Shown here piece after piece: positions 47,380 through 58,439 of a DNA stretch of 64,000 bases; positions within the stretch are counted from its first letter, which is position 1; every line of letters starts with the position of its first letter. A program made the translations under genes and the position numbers. The DNA is from Anadara kagoshimensis (Eukaryota > Mollusca > Bivalvia > Arcoida > Arcidae). Location: positions 29,302,403 to 29,366,402 of the forward strand of contig CM037868.1 of the NCBI GenBank assembly GCA_021292105.1, given 5' to 3'. The notes below the pieces were generated by a model. That model searched no databases, was not told where the DNA came from, and saw only the letters and a program-made list of their open reading frames with translations.

Positions 47380-50135
47380 CCGATCAATATCATGTACAGT
47401 CAAAAATGGAGGACAAAAAACCACGTGTATACAACACCATACCTGTATGTGAAATATAAACCATATATAAACATGGGGATTCAGGTTTTATCTAAAGGTA
47501 AATATACCAAAATTTAATATTTAGTAGAAACGCTGCTTTTCATATATACGGCTTTTGTTTAAAAATGTAAAAATGGAGAATTTTACCTGTTTGTAAAATT
47601 TGAAAATGTGATTTATTGTTCAATGAATGAGATTTTAAGTACACAGACTAAACACGTGGTGTATCTGGTCTTGGCAACCGGATTATTTATAGGACGAATT
47701 TTGATAATGAAATACTGTCGTTTCCATGGGATCACTGATCATTGTAATATCGTATAATAAATGTCCCATTTTCATATATTCGGTTAGAATTTAGGTGTAT
47801 TTCAGTATTAATTGTTATGGGCCATTCATACCAGTATGTAACGGAATGTGAATGTAATGGGACTAGATTAGGTAGGGCTGACTAACTAACCTGCCTTCGA
47901 TTTTCATAAATATGATTTAGTTTAAAAAGTAATGGGTTTAATTTATGAATTTTATTAATTATTTATTCATATATACCATTGTGAATTAAAAATTTTAGAT
48001 TAGATTTTACGGAATAAATTATTATTTACTGAGAAGCATGGGTAAATTCACTGAAATTTTAATTTTTACCGGAAACGCCAAAAATGAGAATAATTTTTTC
48101 AAAATTTTAATTATAATTAATTGTTACAAAAGTAACACTCCCACCAGGACTTGTCAAGGATTGCTAGTACTATGTATGTGTTGGTACCATGCTATAATAA
48201 TGCGTAATGCATGCGAAGGAATTACAGTGACAAAGTATGTGACCTCTAATTAACAACTTTGTATTACTGATATTGTAAGATCCAATTGCTCAGTCCGTCA
48301 AAAGGAAATATAACCTAGAATCGTATCTTTGGTAAATGAACAAGAACTGTGATACAACAAACGCCCCTCCTTTATATAAAAAGATGTATCCTTTTGTTTG
48401 ATAGTCAAATTTCCGGCCTATATAAAACGAATATGGTTAAATACTGGGGGATTTGGCGCTTAATTTTAATTTAGCGTATATTAACAAAGCATTTAGAGTC
48501 AATGTTTAATCATAGATACACGTGACTTGATGGTCCTGTCGTGTTTGTTTAAACAAAGAACTAATAACGGACAGCATAAAAAACTGTCTTGTTGATCTGG
48601 GACACATGATCGTCAGTCACATAAATACAGCTTTATCAAGACTCTTAATCAATCTGTAATTAGCCCGACTGTGGTTAGATTGGGTATATTGGAACGTTAG
48701 GTATCGCTTTGTATTAGAATGTTACGCTATTGCTTCTGTTCCAGCAGATCACCTATACATCGCCTCCGTGCTCTAAAACAATATGTAGGTACTGGCCGTG
48801 TACCGTGTTTTGTTGTAGAGCTGTTGATCTTGTCCATGATAGCATTGCTCCGTTTAACATGTAAACTACAGAATGACTATTGTAACAAAATGTTTGATAA
48901 AGAGCTTTGGTGTAATTTGTTACCTTACTTTACATACACTACAGTGTTGAATACATTATTTCATATTCGGGAAGTACAGTGACAGAGTTGTGGTATGGCA
49001 ATGTTTAATGAGAGTGCATTGATGGCCTACAGCTGTCAAGTATTCACCACATCCTAAAAGAAATATATTGTTTGAGGGTGTATAGGAATATCACTTGTCT
49101 GTTTAGTTCCGGCATCATGCCCGCCCAATGGCTTTCACATATATGGGTGACTTATTGACTAAACTTTGTGCAATGTGTCGCATACGGCCATACTTGGGAT
49201 CAAATCATAGATTTGGTCCACATTGGTCTCTTACGAGAGACTGCGGCTCATCACTGATGCAATAAAGCATATCTATTTTTACATAGGACAATACTAGTTA
49301 ATAGGATTTGCCTGCATCCTAGTTTATGATTTCATGTCAAACCACTAAACAGTATACTAGTATTATGGTATTATGACGTCTTTCATATTCTGTTACTTCC
49401 AGAGTGGACAAAATGACAATCGTTTTCATAAGCTTGCATGTTTGTATTTTTCTCATTCTTTCTAATGCGTTCTAATATAATTATAAACGTTACACATGTG
49501 TTCTTTAGAGCATGTTCGCCCGAATGTGTCAATAGATATATCTTTAATTTAGAAACAACCGAGACTTCTTGTACAAAATGTTCTATTTCATTTGAATATC
49601 CACGTTCTTGAACTAACTTGACCACGCCTTGGTGTAAAACATCATTTTATATACCAAGATAACTAAAAGCATAGGAATGGCATTTAACTACATTTGAAAT
49701 ACACCTACTATGACCTTAGTTTGAAATGCCTGGCAAACATTCTTTGGTGTCGCCCACGGCGCTTATAAAATTCCGTCTTGAACTTGGACCTTCTTACTCC
49801 TTGCTCAAAAGGTATAAGTAACAGGAATTCTTTGTCCTGGAATCATTGAGAATCAATTTTCTTTTTTCCTTATTTGACTTGATCAATTTACAAGTATGGC
49901 CATCGAATTTCTTTAAACAACTAGAATGGTTAAGTTTTAAGTTCATTTAAATGTAAAATCTATACTGTGTTACATGCCTACAGCCGGTAGTACTTAGTTT
50001 TAAACTGAATTCATTTGTTACATGTTCAGTCTATTTACTTACATCGTAACATTTGTAGTTTTAATTGATTAAATTTTAATTAAAAAACACTAGGGTTACA
50101 CACAAAAGAAACCGACTTAGTAATGAAGAAAGACA
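47380..50135. other. No recognised gene
   Basis: Low-repeat, AT-rich sequence. The 87-codon frame at 48,719-48,982 has no motif or splice sites. Confidence 0.4.
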
Positions 50136-50138
50136 CCT

Positions 50139-50253
50139 TGTCTAACCCAACGCATATTGGCACACAGCAAGTCGATTTTGAAGGTATTGACCCCGTGTCT
50201 ACCCAAACGCATATTAACACACAGTGAGACGATATTGAAGATATTGACCCCGG
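50139..50253. repeat. 57-bp tandem duplication
   Basis: TGTCTAACCCAACGCATATT and TGTCTACCCAAACGCATATT start the two copies; both end in GGTATTGACCCCG/AGATATTGACCCCG. Confidence 0.75.
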
Positions 50254-50259
50254 ATAGTC

Positions 50260-51770
50260 GTGTTCCTGCACGCACCACAGAGAAAAACAATAATACGTAT
50301 ATTTATATTCAGTATCGTATTCATATGGAAATATTGATACATCATTATGTTAAGACATTGCAAGGATTGTGTATCATGTTTTAAGACGATATATTTTATG
50401 AATAACAAAAATTATACAAAGGAATGCAGACAACAAATATCGGATGATCGCCGGTTATGTCGTGTATATTGTTGTTGATCAAAACGTGCCTTGTCTTCTC
50501 ATAATATATTGTACAGAGACATGCATGATCCAGACACTGCATTCTTAAAGTTGAAATTCAATTTGCGACATCAGCAAAATTAATTTGGGATGAAAACTTT
50601 TTTGAATAAAAAATGATGAAACACTGTTTTGTCTGTTTGGAAACATCGTTTGGTTTTAAAACATCATATTTTGGATATGGTTACTTAAGATGAAACAAAG
50701 ACTTTCGGGGTTATGTGAAATGACTACTTAATGGTCACTGGTATCAAATGTTCTTCAAGTCTACAGATAGTTCAATTGTCCGAGTCAACCAAACATACAT
50801 GGATTATCCTACAATACTACATGTAATTCTAACACCAAAGTCATTGTGGAGCTTAACAAACTAGGATCTTCTTACAAATACACTAAGGACAGCTGTAATA
50901 GTGACATTATATTTTAACTTGGAATTGAGACTATTATCCTTTAAGAAAATAGCCTTAGTTAGATATTACACATCACTACAGGCAGGGTCCTGTCTCTTAA
51001 TGCCCTTTAAGGAGGATCAACTAAAAGGTCACTGCATTTCATTTGACCAACGGATTACTTCTTAACACCCTCCTAATGACCGGGCAATATTGGACACATA
51101 CAACGTTACGTAACGGTATTTAAATACGGTTTCAATATTGTCATAAGTTGTTTTGGACATTTGTATTTTGTTGAGTTGGGAAAAGATCCATTCCCAGATG
51201 TTCAGAACTGTTCGTTAATGATCAGTCCAGCGATTTATTTGATACTTTTTATCTGAAAGGCATCATGTTCTCACTTTGAAATGCTCGTAATATTACATCA
51301 GTTACCGTTTGGTTTCGTTTGCTTCTCGAGTCTTGGAAATGTTAATTTAAAGTAACACATGGACAAGTTTTATCCAAGATTGTAGACAAATAAATAAAGG
51401 TTTAACTGCTATCCGTTCTGTGACGAAAATTACCAAATACTGAAACCGTATCTGTATGTTTCCCAAACAAACTAATACCAAAATACGTTAAAATCGATGC
51501 TTACTATATATTCCTACTTGGCTAGATTGTGTAGTTTACCAGTGATTATTTTTCTTTTGTAGAGTTTCCTGGTTCAGACTGACCAAAACACAAGGTGTGA
51601 AGAAGCCTTTTTGGTATAAGATATTCATTGCTTTGAGTGAAACCGCAATATAGGCATTGCCAAAGCCATGTTTTGACATCCAGATGATGGATATTTGTTG
51701 ATAGGATCTGTCCAGAATTGACCGTCACTTTACTATATAATAATTCAGTTTAAGTAATAGAACATTTCTG
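50260..51770. other. Upstream flank of the miR-92 cluster, no recognised feature
   Basis: AT-rich sequence with no repeat and no obvious promoter motif. Confidence 0.4.
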
Positions 51771-51772
51771 TC

Positions 51773-51849
51773 TTCTTAAACAGGTTGTGATAGGAGCAAT
51801 ATTCATTACAGAATAAAGTGAATTGCACCTGTCCCGGCCTGCTTGAGAG
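51773..51849 (+). ncRNA. mir-92: miR-92 family precursor, cluster copy 1
   Basis: The 3' arm (51,821-51,842) contains ATTGCACCTGTCCCGGCC preceded by A. The 5' arm, CAGGTTGTGATAGGAGCAAT, pairs along nearly its whole length with two internal mismatches, and a lower stem (TTCTTAA with TTGAGAG) extends it as Drosha substrates require. The loop is about 20 bases. The mature sequence differs from the other copies at one mid-molecule base (CACC versus CACT), outside the ATTGCAC seed, so targets should largely be shared. This is the first of four hairpins on one strand. Confidence 0.93.
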
Positions 51850-52061
51850 ATGACAACTTCTGCAGTAGGGAAGAAGTCTAAACTTTATACATGCATGTAT
51901 TTTGACAATAGCATTGACCTTATAAAAATCCCATTTGAAGAATCAAACTTTGTGGAACGGTTTGGGGACAGTTGTAATTAACACAGTCTGTGTTTCTGAT
52001 AATTTTATTAGATTTTGTGTGGGGTTTCTGATTATCAGGCTAGTAAGCATTCTGTTTAATG

Positions 52062-52139
52062 TTACGAGTAGGTCTGGACTTGTGTAATATTTGGTTGAAT
52101 TACAATTTCCAATTGCACTCGTCCCGGCCTGCCTCGTGA
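52062..52139 (+). ncRNA. mir-92: miR-92 family precursor, cluster copy 2
   Basis: The 3' arm (52,111-52,132) contains ATTGCACTCGTCCCGGCC and ends CTGC. The 5' arm TAGGTCTGGACTTGTGTAAT pairs with it, with a short mid-stem internal loop, and TTACGAG pairs with CTCGTGA below. The mature sequence is identical to copy 4. Its 3' arm begins 290 bases after that of copy 1. Confidence 0.93.
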
Positions 52140-52344
52140 ATGATATACACCAGATTATGATTTCTGACCGCAGCCCTTACTTTTTGTATAATCTGTTGGT
52201 GATAAATTGTCCATAGATAATGTGTTCATATATTCGCCTTGACAAAGTTGTTGTGCCCTGTTAAAACTAAAGATGATTAGATTCCTGGTTTCTAAAGTGA
52301 CCACACTGCGCATCTGCGTATCTTGTAGGTATCATAGAATTGTG

Positions 52345-52418
52345 GAGTTGAGTCAGGCGTGATTTGTGCAATCTGGATATATACATCAAATTGCACTTGT
52401 CCCGGCCTGCCTCGACTT
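52345..52418 (+). ncRNA. mir-92: miR-92 family precursor, cluster copy 3
   Basis: The 3' arm (52,389-52,410) contains ATTGCACTTGTCCCGGCC, the same core as vertebrate miR-92a. The 5' arm CAGGCGTGATTTGTGCAAT pairs with a one-base bulge opposite GGCC, and AGTTGAG pairs with CTCGACT in the lower stem. Its 3' arm begins 278 bases after copy 2. Confidence 0.93.
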
Positions 52419-52605
52419 CATGCCTTCGTCAGATGTAAGTTTCACATATGTATCGACATGGTCCCTGATGTTTGATGTGCATTTAACATTGCATTCTTCG
52501 TAATTTATTTTGAATTTGTTTCATGTTTTACCAGATATGACTGACCTCATTGCATGTAGATGCTTGTGCACAAGAAAGGCTTATCTGAATTGTTTAAACA
52601 ATTTT

Positions 52606-52661
52606 CCTTGTGTGTGTGTGTGTGTGTATGTGTGTGTGTGTGTGGTGTGTGTGTGTGGTCT
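52606..52661. repeat. GT microsatellite between miR-92 copies 3 and 4
   Basis: An interrupted (TG)n run with single A and GG interruptions. Confidence 0.97.
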
Positions 52662-52907
52662 TTGTAGGATTTGTTAAACAATTGAATGTTTTATGTAATG
52701 GTAAGCTGTTCCTTTGTCTCGGTTTGGGTTCGATGATATAGCTCCGCCAATTGAAAGTTCTTGTGACTGTTATTATTTCTCTTAAACTACAACGTTCTAA
52801 ATAGTCAAGTAATGTTGTTGCTATTGTATCCAGACGATATGCCAAGACAAAATGGGGAGGTATGCATTGCACAGCTGTTCATGAAGCGGAGGTTTAATTT
52901 GACGTAA

Positions 52908-52982
52908 AATGTTTAGGTTGTGACGTTTGCAATCTTTGTGTCATTCTGGTATTCAAATTGCACTCGTCCCGGCCTGCATAAA
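52908..52982 (+). ncRNA. mir-92: miR-92 family precursor, cluster copy 4
   Basis: The 3' arm (52,956-52,977) contains ATTGCACTCGTCCCGGCC. The 5' arm AGGTTGTGACGTTTGCAAT pairs with it: GCAAT with ATTGC at the loop end and AGGTTG with CGGCCT at the base, with two or three mismatches between. The lower stem is weaker than in copies 1-3. The gap from copy 3 is 567 bases, about twice the other spacings, and contains a GT microsatellite. Confidence 0.9.
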
Positions 52983-53583
52983 TACGCATTTACAGCAAAG
53001 AATATTCAACAAACACATTTTATACAAGTCTTCCATATTGAACGAGGATACGGCGTCATACCCTAGCTTGTACAACAAAACTTAAGAAAAATGTCATTCT
53101 GGTGTAATTTTAAAAAAAGCTGTAGCAATTACATAAGTCTTCCATTTGAACATTTTTTTGAAAAAAAAAACAATTTGTCAAAAAATTTACATAGAATTTC
53201 AAGTGTGGGGTACAAAAGGAAGTTTTACCAATTACGAAGAATGTTTCATTAATTGTAAGGTTAGTGGACGTCAAGTTGCTTACTATCAACAAAACGGGAG
53301 ATTTGTTGGCTTGACTTTAGTACATGAAACGCTTTCAGCTTTTGTGCTACAGTTAATGGAATCAACAGTGTACCATGTGAAGTATACCGGTAACGCTTTT
53401 GACTTATCAAAATAATGTCGTTCTATTCTACTATTATCCAACGGAAATAAAAAGTCCGACACCAATAACATGTTCAATGGTATTTATCATGTGATACACT
53501 GGAGAATCATGTTACATTTAATCTGCTATTGTACCCCAACACACTGACCCACAATGTCATAGATCAACATATCAAAACGCTCT

Positions 53584-54265
53584 CAGTGTTACGCCACACG
53601 TCTATGCGGGGAATTTCAACGCATAAAGAGCACGCTGTTATGCGGCAAAAAGGTTACCTTCCGCCGCATAAAGAAAATATTTAAAGCACGATACGATAAG
53701 ATTCTTCACTATCATCACCTACACCTGCATCATCATTACCACCTTCACTAAAACATCATTATATTATTATTATATTGAAAAAAAATCTTATTCTGGGTCA
53801 CTAGACGCACACGTCCGCATACACTATGGCTTGATTCTTGACTCCTATGGGCAGACTAGAGGACGGAAAAGCAAAAGTCGAAATTATGCGAAAATTACAA
53901 ATTAACGACCATCAACATTACAGTCACCATCGCTACCGCTGTCGTCTCTTCAGGTCCTCCTTACAATTATTATTACCATTATCAACAGCATAAATTCTCA
54001 ATTGTCACCGTCGTCATCATTTATGTCACCACCACGCCATCATTAATGTCACCACTACCGTTTTTGCCGAGATATAAGCTCTTTTTAAGATAAGTTAAAG
54101 TAAGTACTCTATGCGTCAAAAAGGCACCCTTGCGCCGCATATAAGCAACACATCTTTATGCGTTGAACGCCGCCGCATAAACGTGACCGACCTTTTTATG
54201 CGTTGAAATTCCCCGCATAGACGCATCGGGAACGTTTATGCGGCAACACTGCTATGTGGCGTTAC
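53584..54265. mobile_element. 682-bp TIR element with repeated TATGCG motifs
   Basis: The left end is CAGTGTTACGCCACA; the right end, reversed, starts GTAACGCCACAT, so the ends match apart from the first four bases. AACGCTCT and AACGCTCA flank it (7 of 8 bases equal), compatible with a hAT-type 8-bp duplication. A block TCTATGCGGGGAATTTCAAC, GCATAAA is present inverted near both ends, and ATGCG or CGCAT recurs many times in the first 110 and last 160 bases. The middle is rich in CAC/CAT/TTA triplets and noncoding. Confidence 0.7.
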
Positions 54266-54413
54266 AACGCTCAACTTACTGACACCGAGCTATGGGATGA
54301 AATGTTAATGGCAAAGAGCAGATGATTGGAATATATTGGTAATTGCTGTATCTATTGGATATGTTTGATAATGTAAAACTCTATTTATGCTAAAGAAAGT
54401 TTAATATGTATTG

Positions 54414-54715
54414 CACTTGCACACTATAATTGGAATGTAACATCCAGAAACTAAAATCGACTATATAATATGAAATGGTAAAATGAAAGGCTGGAAACAT
54501 GTACTTGTCAAGCGGACAGCGCCAATTGCTCTGGTTTGAATCCAAACATTGATTGTATCTACTGGTGGGCAATGTTTTAATAAAAGTTTTTGATGCCCAA
54601 GTTTTATTGGTAATGTGATGCACTCGCACATTTAAAATTGAATGTAACACCCAGACACTAAAGTTGACTTTTTAAAACGAAAACAAAGGTAAAATAAAAC
54701 ACTGGAAACATGTAC
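54414..54715. repeat. Diverged tandem duplication, about 205-bp unit
   Basis: GCACTTGCACACTATAATTG and GCACTCGCACATTTAAAATT start two copies. Both continue GAATGTAACA(T/C)CCAGA, ACTAAA and end CTGGAAACATGTAC. Noncoding. Confidence 0.6.
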
Positions 54716-55082
54716 AAATACGGAAATGTGTACTTGGAAATGTCCAAAACAACGTAACACGACACAACAAATGAAAATACAGACTTAACACACACTATTG
54801 CTGAGGATACTGATTATACATTTACTTTTACACATTTCTGGTTGACACAAATGAGAAAAAAATGCTATTATAAAATACTAATGACTTGTCGATTCAAATC
54901 AAACTTGCAAGATGAAATAAAACAGTACAGATCATTCTAGTGGCTTGTCGTTTCCCAACTTGTAGTAAATCTAGACAAACTTCATTGGAATTATTTTGAG
55001 TCATAACCGTCGCTATTATTTACCGTCTGAGAGAGACTGCCGATTTGGCCGAATAGTCAATGTCAGATTGTTTTGATTGATT

Positions 55083-55395
55083 AAATGTGGTTTTACGTCT
55101 TGGTTAAGAATATTTCACTTATGTCGAGACGTCACCTGCTGTAGGTGAAGTATCAGAATTTTTATTTACCCGTTTTGCGGCGAGTTCAAGGCAATGTGCT
55201 GTGAGGGTTCTTTGGCTGCCATGACGCTGGACATTGGTCTTCCGAAGAACCCTGTAGCTTGCATTTCTAAATACAGCGTGCTTGACGAAATACGAAAGAA
55301 CTTTTACTACCAATTACCAAGTCTTCGTCTTGTAACCCAACCTCCCACATACAGAACGTGTGCATTCTTCCAACTGAGTTACTTGTTCAGATTAT
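55083..55395 (-). mobile_element. tRNA-derived SINE, reversed
   Basis: On the minus strand: head CAAGTAACTCAGTTGGAAGAA, then GAACCCTCACAGCACATTGCC, GGTGACGTCTCGACATAAG, TGAAATATTCTTAACCAAGA and CGTAAAACC. It is the same family as the copy at 303. Confidence 0.75.
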
Positions 55396-55579
55396 TTTGA
55401 AAGTCATGTGTCAAAACCATCACCCCTATTTGCCGCCCGAGACTAGAACCATTCGATTCTATGTTTGTTCTTAAATTAAGGCAGAAACTGAACTCGTGGG
55501 CAAAGATTCCTTATGATGATGTAAATACATATTATAAACACTGTGTGTATGTACAACACTCAGTATCAGGTCGAGTCCT

Positions 55580-58113
55580 TTTTAGCTCACCTGGCCTAAA
55601 GGCCATGTGAGCTTTTGCCATCACTCGGCGTCCGTCAGTCCGTCCGTCCGTCAGTCTGTCAGTCCGTCTGTAAACTTTTCACATTTTGTCTATCTCCTCT
55701 GAAACCCCTGAACCAATTTTAACCAAACTTTACAGGAATGATGTATAGGAGGTCCTTTACTTAGATTGCCGAAATTTTTTTGATCCGCCAAAAAACATGG
55801 CTGCCAGCGCAGAAGATAGTTTAACATTAGACCCTATGGGAAAAATGCATTTTTGCCTATGTCCTCAGAAATGACTGAAGCAAATTTAACCAAACTTTAC
55901 AGGAATGGTGTAAGGAAGGTCCTTTACTTAGATTGCCAAAATTTTTCTGATCTGTCAAAAAACATGGCTGCCAGCGCAGAAGATAGTTTAACATTGGACC
56001 CTATGGGAAAAGCATATATTTGCTATCTTCTTTGAAACCGCTGAGCCAATTTGAACCAAACTTTACAGGAATAATGTATGCAAGGTCATTTACTAAGATT
56101 GCCCAAACTTTTCTGATCCGCCAAAAAAATGGCCGCCAGGGCCAAACAAAGTTTAACATTGGGCCTTATGGGAAAACGCACATTTTGGCTATCTCTTCTG
56201 AAACAACTGAAGCCAATTCAATTAAACTTTACAGGAATAATGTATGGAAGGTCTTTTGCTAAGATTGCCGAAATTTTTCTGATCTGCCTAAAAATATGGC
56301 TGCCAGCGGGGAACATAGTTTAACATTGGACCCTATGGGAAAAACACATTTTGGCTATCTCCTCTGAAACTATTGAAGCAAACTTAATCAAACTTTAGAG
56401 GAATGATGTATAGAAGGTCCTTTACATAGATTGCCAAAATTTTCCTGATTGACCAAAAAACATGGCTACCAGCGCAAAAGGTAGTTTAACATTGGACCCT
56501 ATGGGAAAAACACATTTTTGACTATGTCCTCAGAAATGACTGAAGCAAATTGAACCAAACTTTACAGGAATGATGTATAGATGGTCCTTTACTAAGATTG
56601 CCAAAATTTTTCTGATCCGCCGAAAAACATGGCCGCCAGGGCAGAAGATAGTTTAACATTGGACCCTATGGGAAAAACGCATTTTTGACTATGTCCTCAG
56701 AAATGACTGAAGCAAATTGAACCAAACTTTACAGGAATGATGTATAGATGGTCCTTTACTAAGATTGCCAAAATTTTTCTGATCCGCCGAAAAACATGGC
56801 CGCCAGGGCAGAAGATAGTTTAACATTGGACCCTATGGGAAAAACGCATTTTTGACTATGTCCTCAGAAATGACTGAAGCAAATTGAACCAAACTTTACA
56901 GGAATGATGTATAAAAGGTCCTTTATATAGATTGCCAAAATTTTTCTGATCCGCCAAAAAACATGGCTGCCAGTGGAGAACATAGTTTTACATTGGACCC
57001 TATGGGAAAAGCATATATATGCTATCTCCTCTGAAGCTAGTGAAGCAAATTAAACCAAACTTTACAGGAATGATGTATAAAAGGTCCTTTACATAGATTG
57101 CCAAAATTTTTCTGATCCACCAAAAAACATGGCTGCCAGTGGAGAACATAGTTTCACATTGGACCCTATGGGAAAAGCATATATATGCTATCTCCTCTGA
57201 AGCTAGTGAAGCAAATTAAACCAAACTTTACAGGAATGATGTATAAAAGGTCCTTTACATAGATTGCCAAAATTTTTCTGATCCACCAAAAAACATGGCT
57301 GCCAGTGGAGAACATAGTTTCACATTGGACCCTATGGGAAAAGCATATATATGCTATCTCCTCTGAAGCTAGTGAAGCAAATTGAACCAAACTTTACAGA
57401 AATGATGTATAAAAGGTCCTTTACATAGATTACCAAAATTTTCCTGATCTGCCATAAAACATGGCTGCCAGTGGAGAACATTGTTTCACATTGGACCCTA
57501 TGGGAAAAGCATATATTTGCTATTTCCTTTGAAGCTACTAAAGCAAATTGAATCAAACTTTACAGGAATGATGTATGAATGGTTCTTTACTTAGATTGTG
57601 GACATTTTTTTGATCCGCCAAAAAGATGGCTGCCAGCACAGAACATAGTTTAACCCTATGGGAATAGCATATATTTGCTATCTCCTCTAAAAGCTACTGA
57701 AGCAAATTGAACCAAACTTTATGGGAATGATGTATGGAAGGTCCTTTACTTAGATTGACAAATTCAAATTGCCCGTTTCATTTACAATAAAGGCAAAACA
57801 CTTTCAAAATCTCGGAAGCTGAAATTTCATTGGACAATAAATGTTACAACAATGGCTCATTCACATATGCCCCTAAACTGTGTTTCCTCAGATCTCCCAC
57901 TCCGCGCCTATATCATAAATGGGGGAGCAAGCGAGAGATGTGATTTTAATCAGATTGAAAAAACTGTGAATGGTACATATAGTTCTACAGTGATTTCCTT
58001 AGCCATTCTGTCTGATATAAACAGTGCATTTTTTCATCACTGGAATACAAATTTGCTTTAAAAGCATTTTAGTCAGGTGAGCGATACAGGCTCAGCCACA
58101 CTGAGCCTCTGGT
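55580..58113 (+). mobile_element. Large 'pearl'-like element with internal tandem array
   Basis: It begins with a hairpin, AGCTCACCTGGCC-TAAA-GGCCATGTGAGCT (55,584-55,613), then a GTCC/GTCTG-rich stretch. A central array of about twelve ~167-bp units follows, and then a unique right arm of about 300 bases. It ends with CAGGTGAGCGATAC and a second hairpin, AGGCTCAG-CCACA-CTGAGCCT (58,088-58,108), followed by CTGG. Left arm, tandem core, right arm and a 3' hairpin near a CTRR-like end is the layout described for bivalve pearl elements, considered Helitron-related. No Rep/helicase gene is present. The assignment is inference from layout. Confidence 0.65.
55690..57760. repeat. ~167-bp tandem array inside the large element
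   Basis: The landmark ACCCTATGGG recurs about every 167 bases from 55,835 to 57,655. Each unit also has CCAAACTTTACAGGAATGAT, GGTCCTTTAC, GATTGCCAAAATTTTTCTGA and AACATGGCTGCCAG. Units near 57,000-57,350 are nearly identical to each other, whereas outer units are more diverged. Open frames of 60-80 codons inside are repeat artefacts. Confidence 0.9.
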
Positions 58114-58116
58114 TTC

Positions 58117-58169
58117 GTAGCCGTATCACTACGAGTAGCGCTTGCGCGAAGAGTAGTGATACAGCTTCG
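58117..58169. repeat. Inverted repeat with GTATCACTAC arms
   Basis: GTATCACTAC (58,123-58,132) and GTAGTGATAC (58,153-58,162) are perfect arms, extended by CGTAGC/GCTTCG outside. The loop holds AGCGCTTGCGC. Confidence 0.8.
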
Positions 58170-58396
58170 AAAAAAAGACGAGACCTCATACAAAGGGTTG
58201 TACATACACACTGTGTATATAATATTTTTATCTAACATTTCCAATTACGTTATTTAAAATAATGAAAAAAACAATACTTTATGTGAAAAAATAACATTTT
58301 ACCACAGAAAACCACTGAACTATGTTATGACCGACAAACCCAAGACTCCCTGATGACGTAACAATGAGAAAGTGCACGTGCGCTTTACCGCCAATG

Positions 58397-58435
58397 TTGT
58401 ATCACCACACTTAGCACCACAGTGTGGTGATACAA
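58397..58435. repeat. Perfect 15-bp inverted repeat, 9-base loop
   Basis: TTGTATCACCACACT and AGTGTGGTGATACAA flank TAGCACCAC. The GTATCAC core is shared with the palindrome at 58,117; the two may bound one 0.3-kb element. Confidence 0.85.
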
Positions 58436-58439
58436 GATT

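Noticed and set aside
48719-48982. 87-codon frame on the plus strand as a small gene
   Set aside because: No motif, splice sites or repeat relationship; the length is within chance for this amount of sequence.
54405-54430. Additional miR-92 copy (ATTGCACTTGCACAC)
   Set aside because: The match ends after ten bases and there is no hairpin partner.
57166-57556. Pair of similar 74-codon minus-strand frames
   Set aside because: They are two neighbouring units of the ~167-bp tandem array read antisense.
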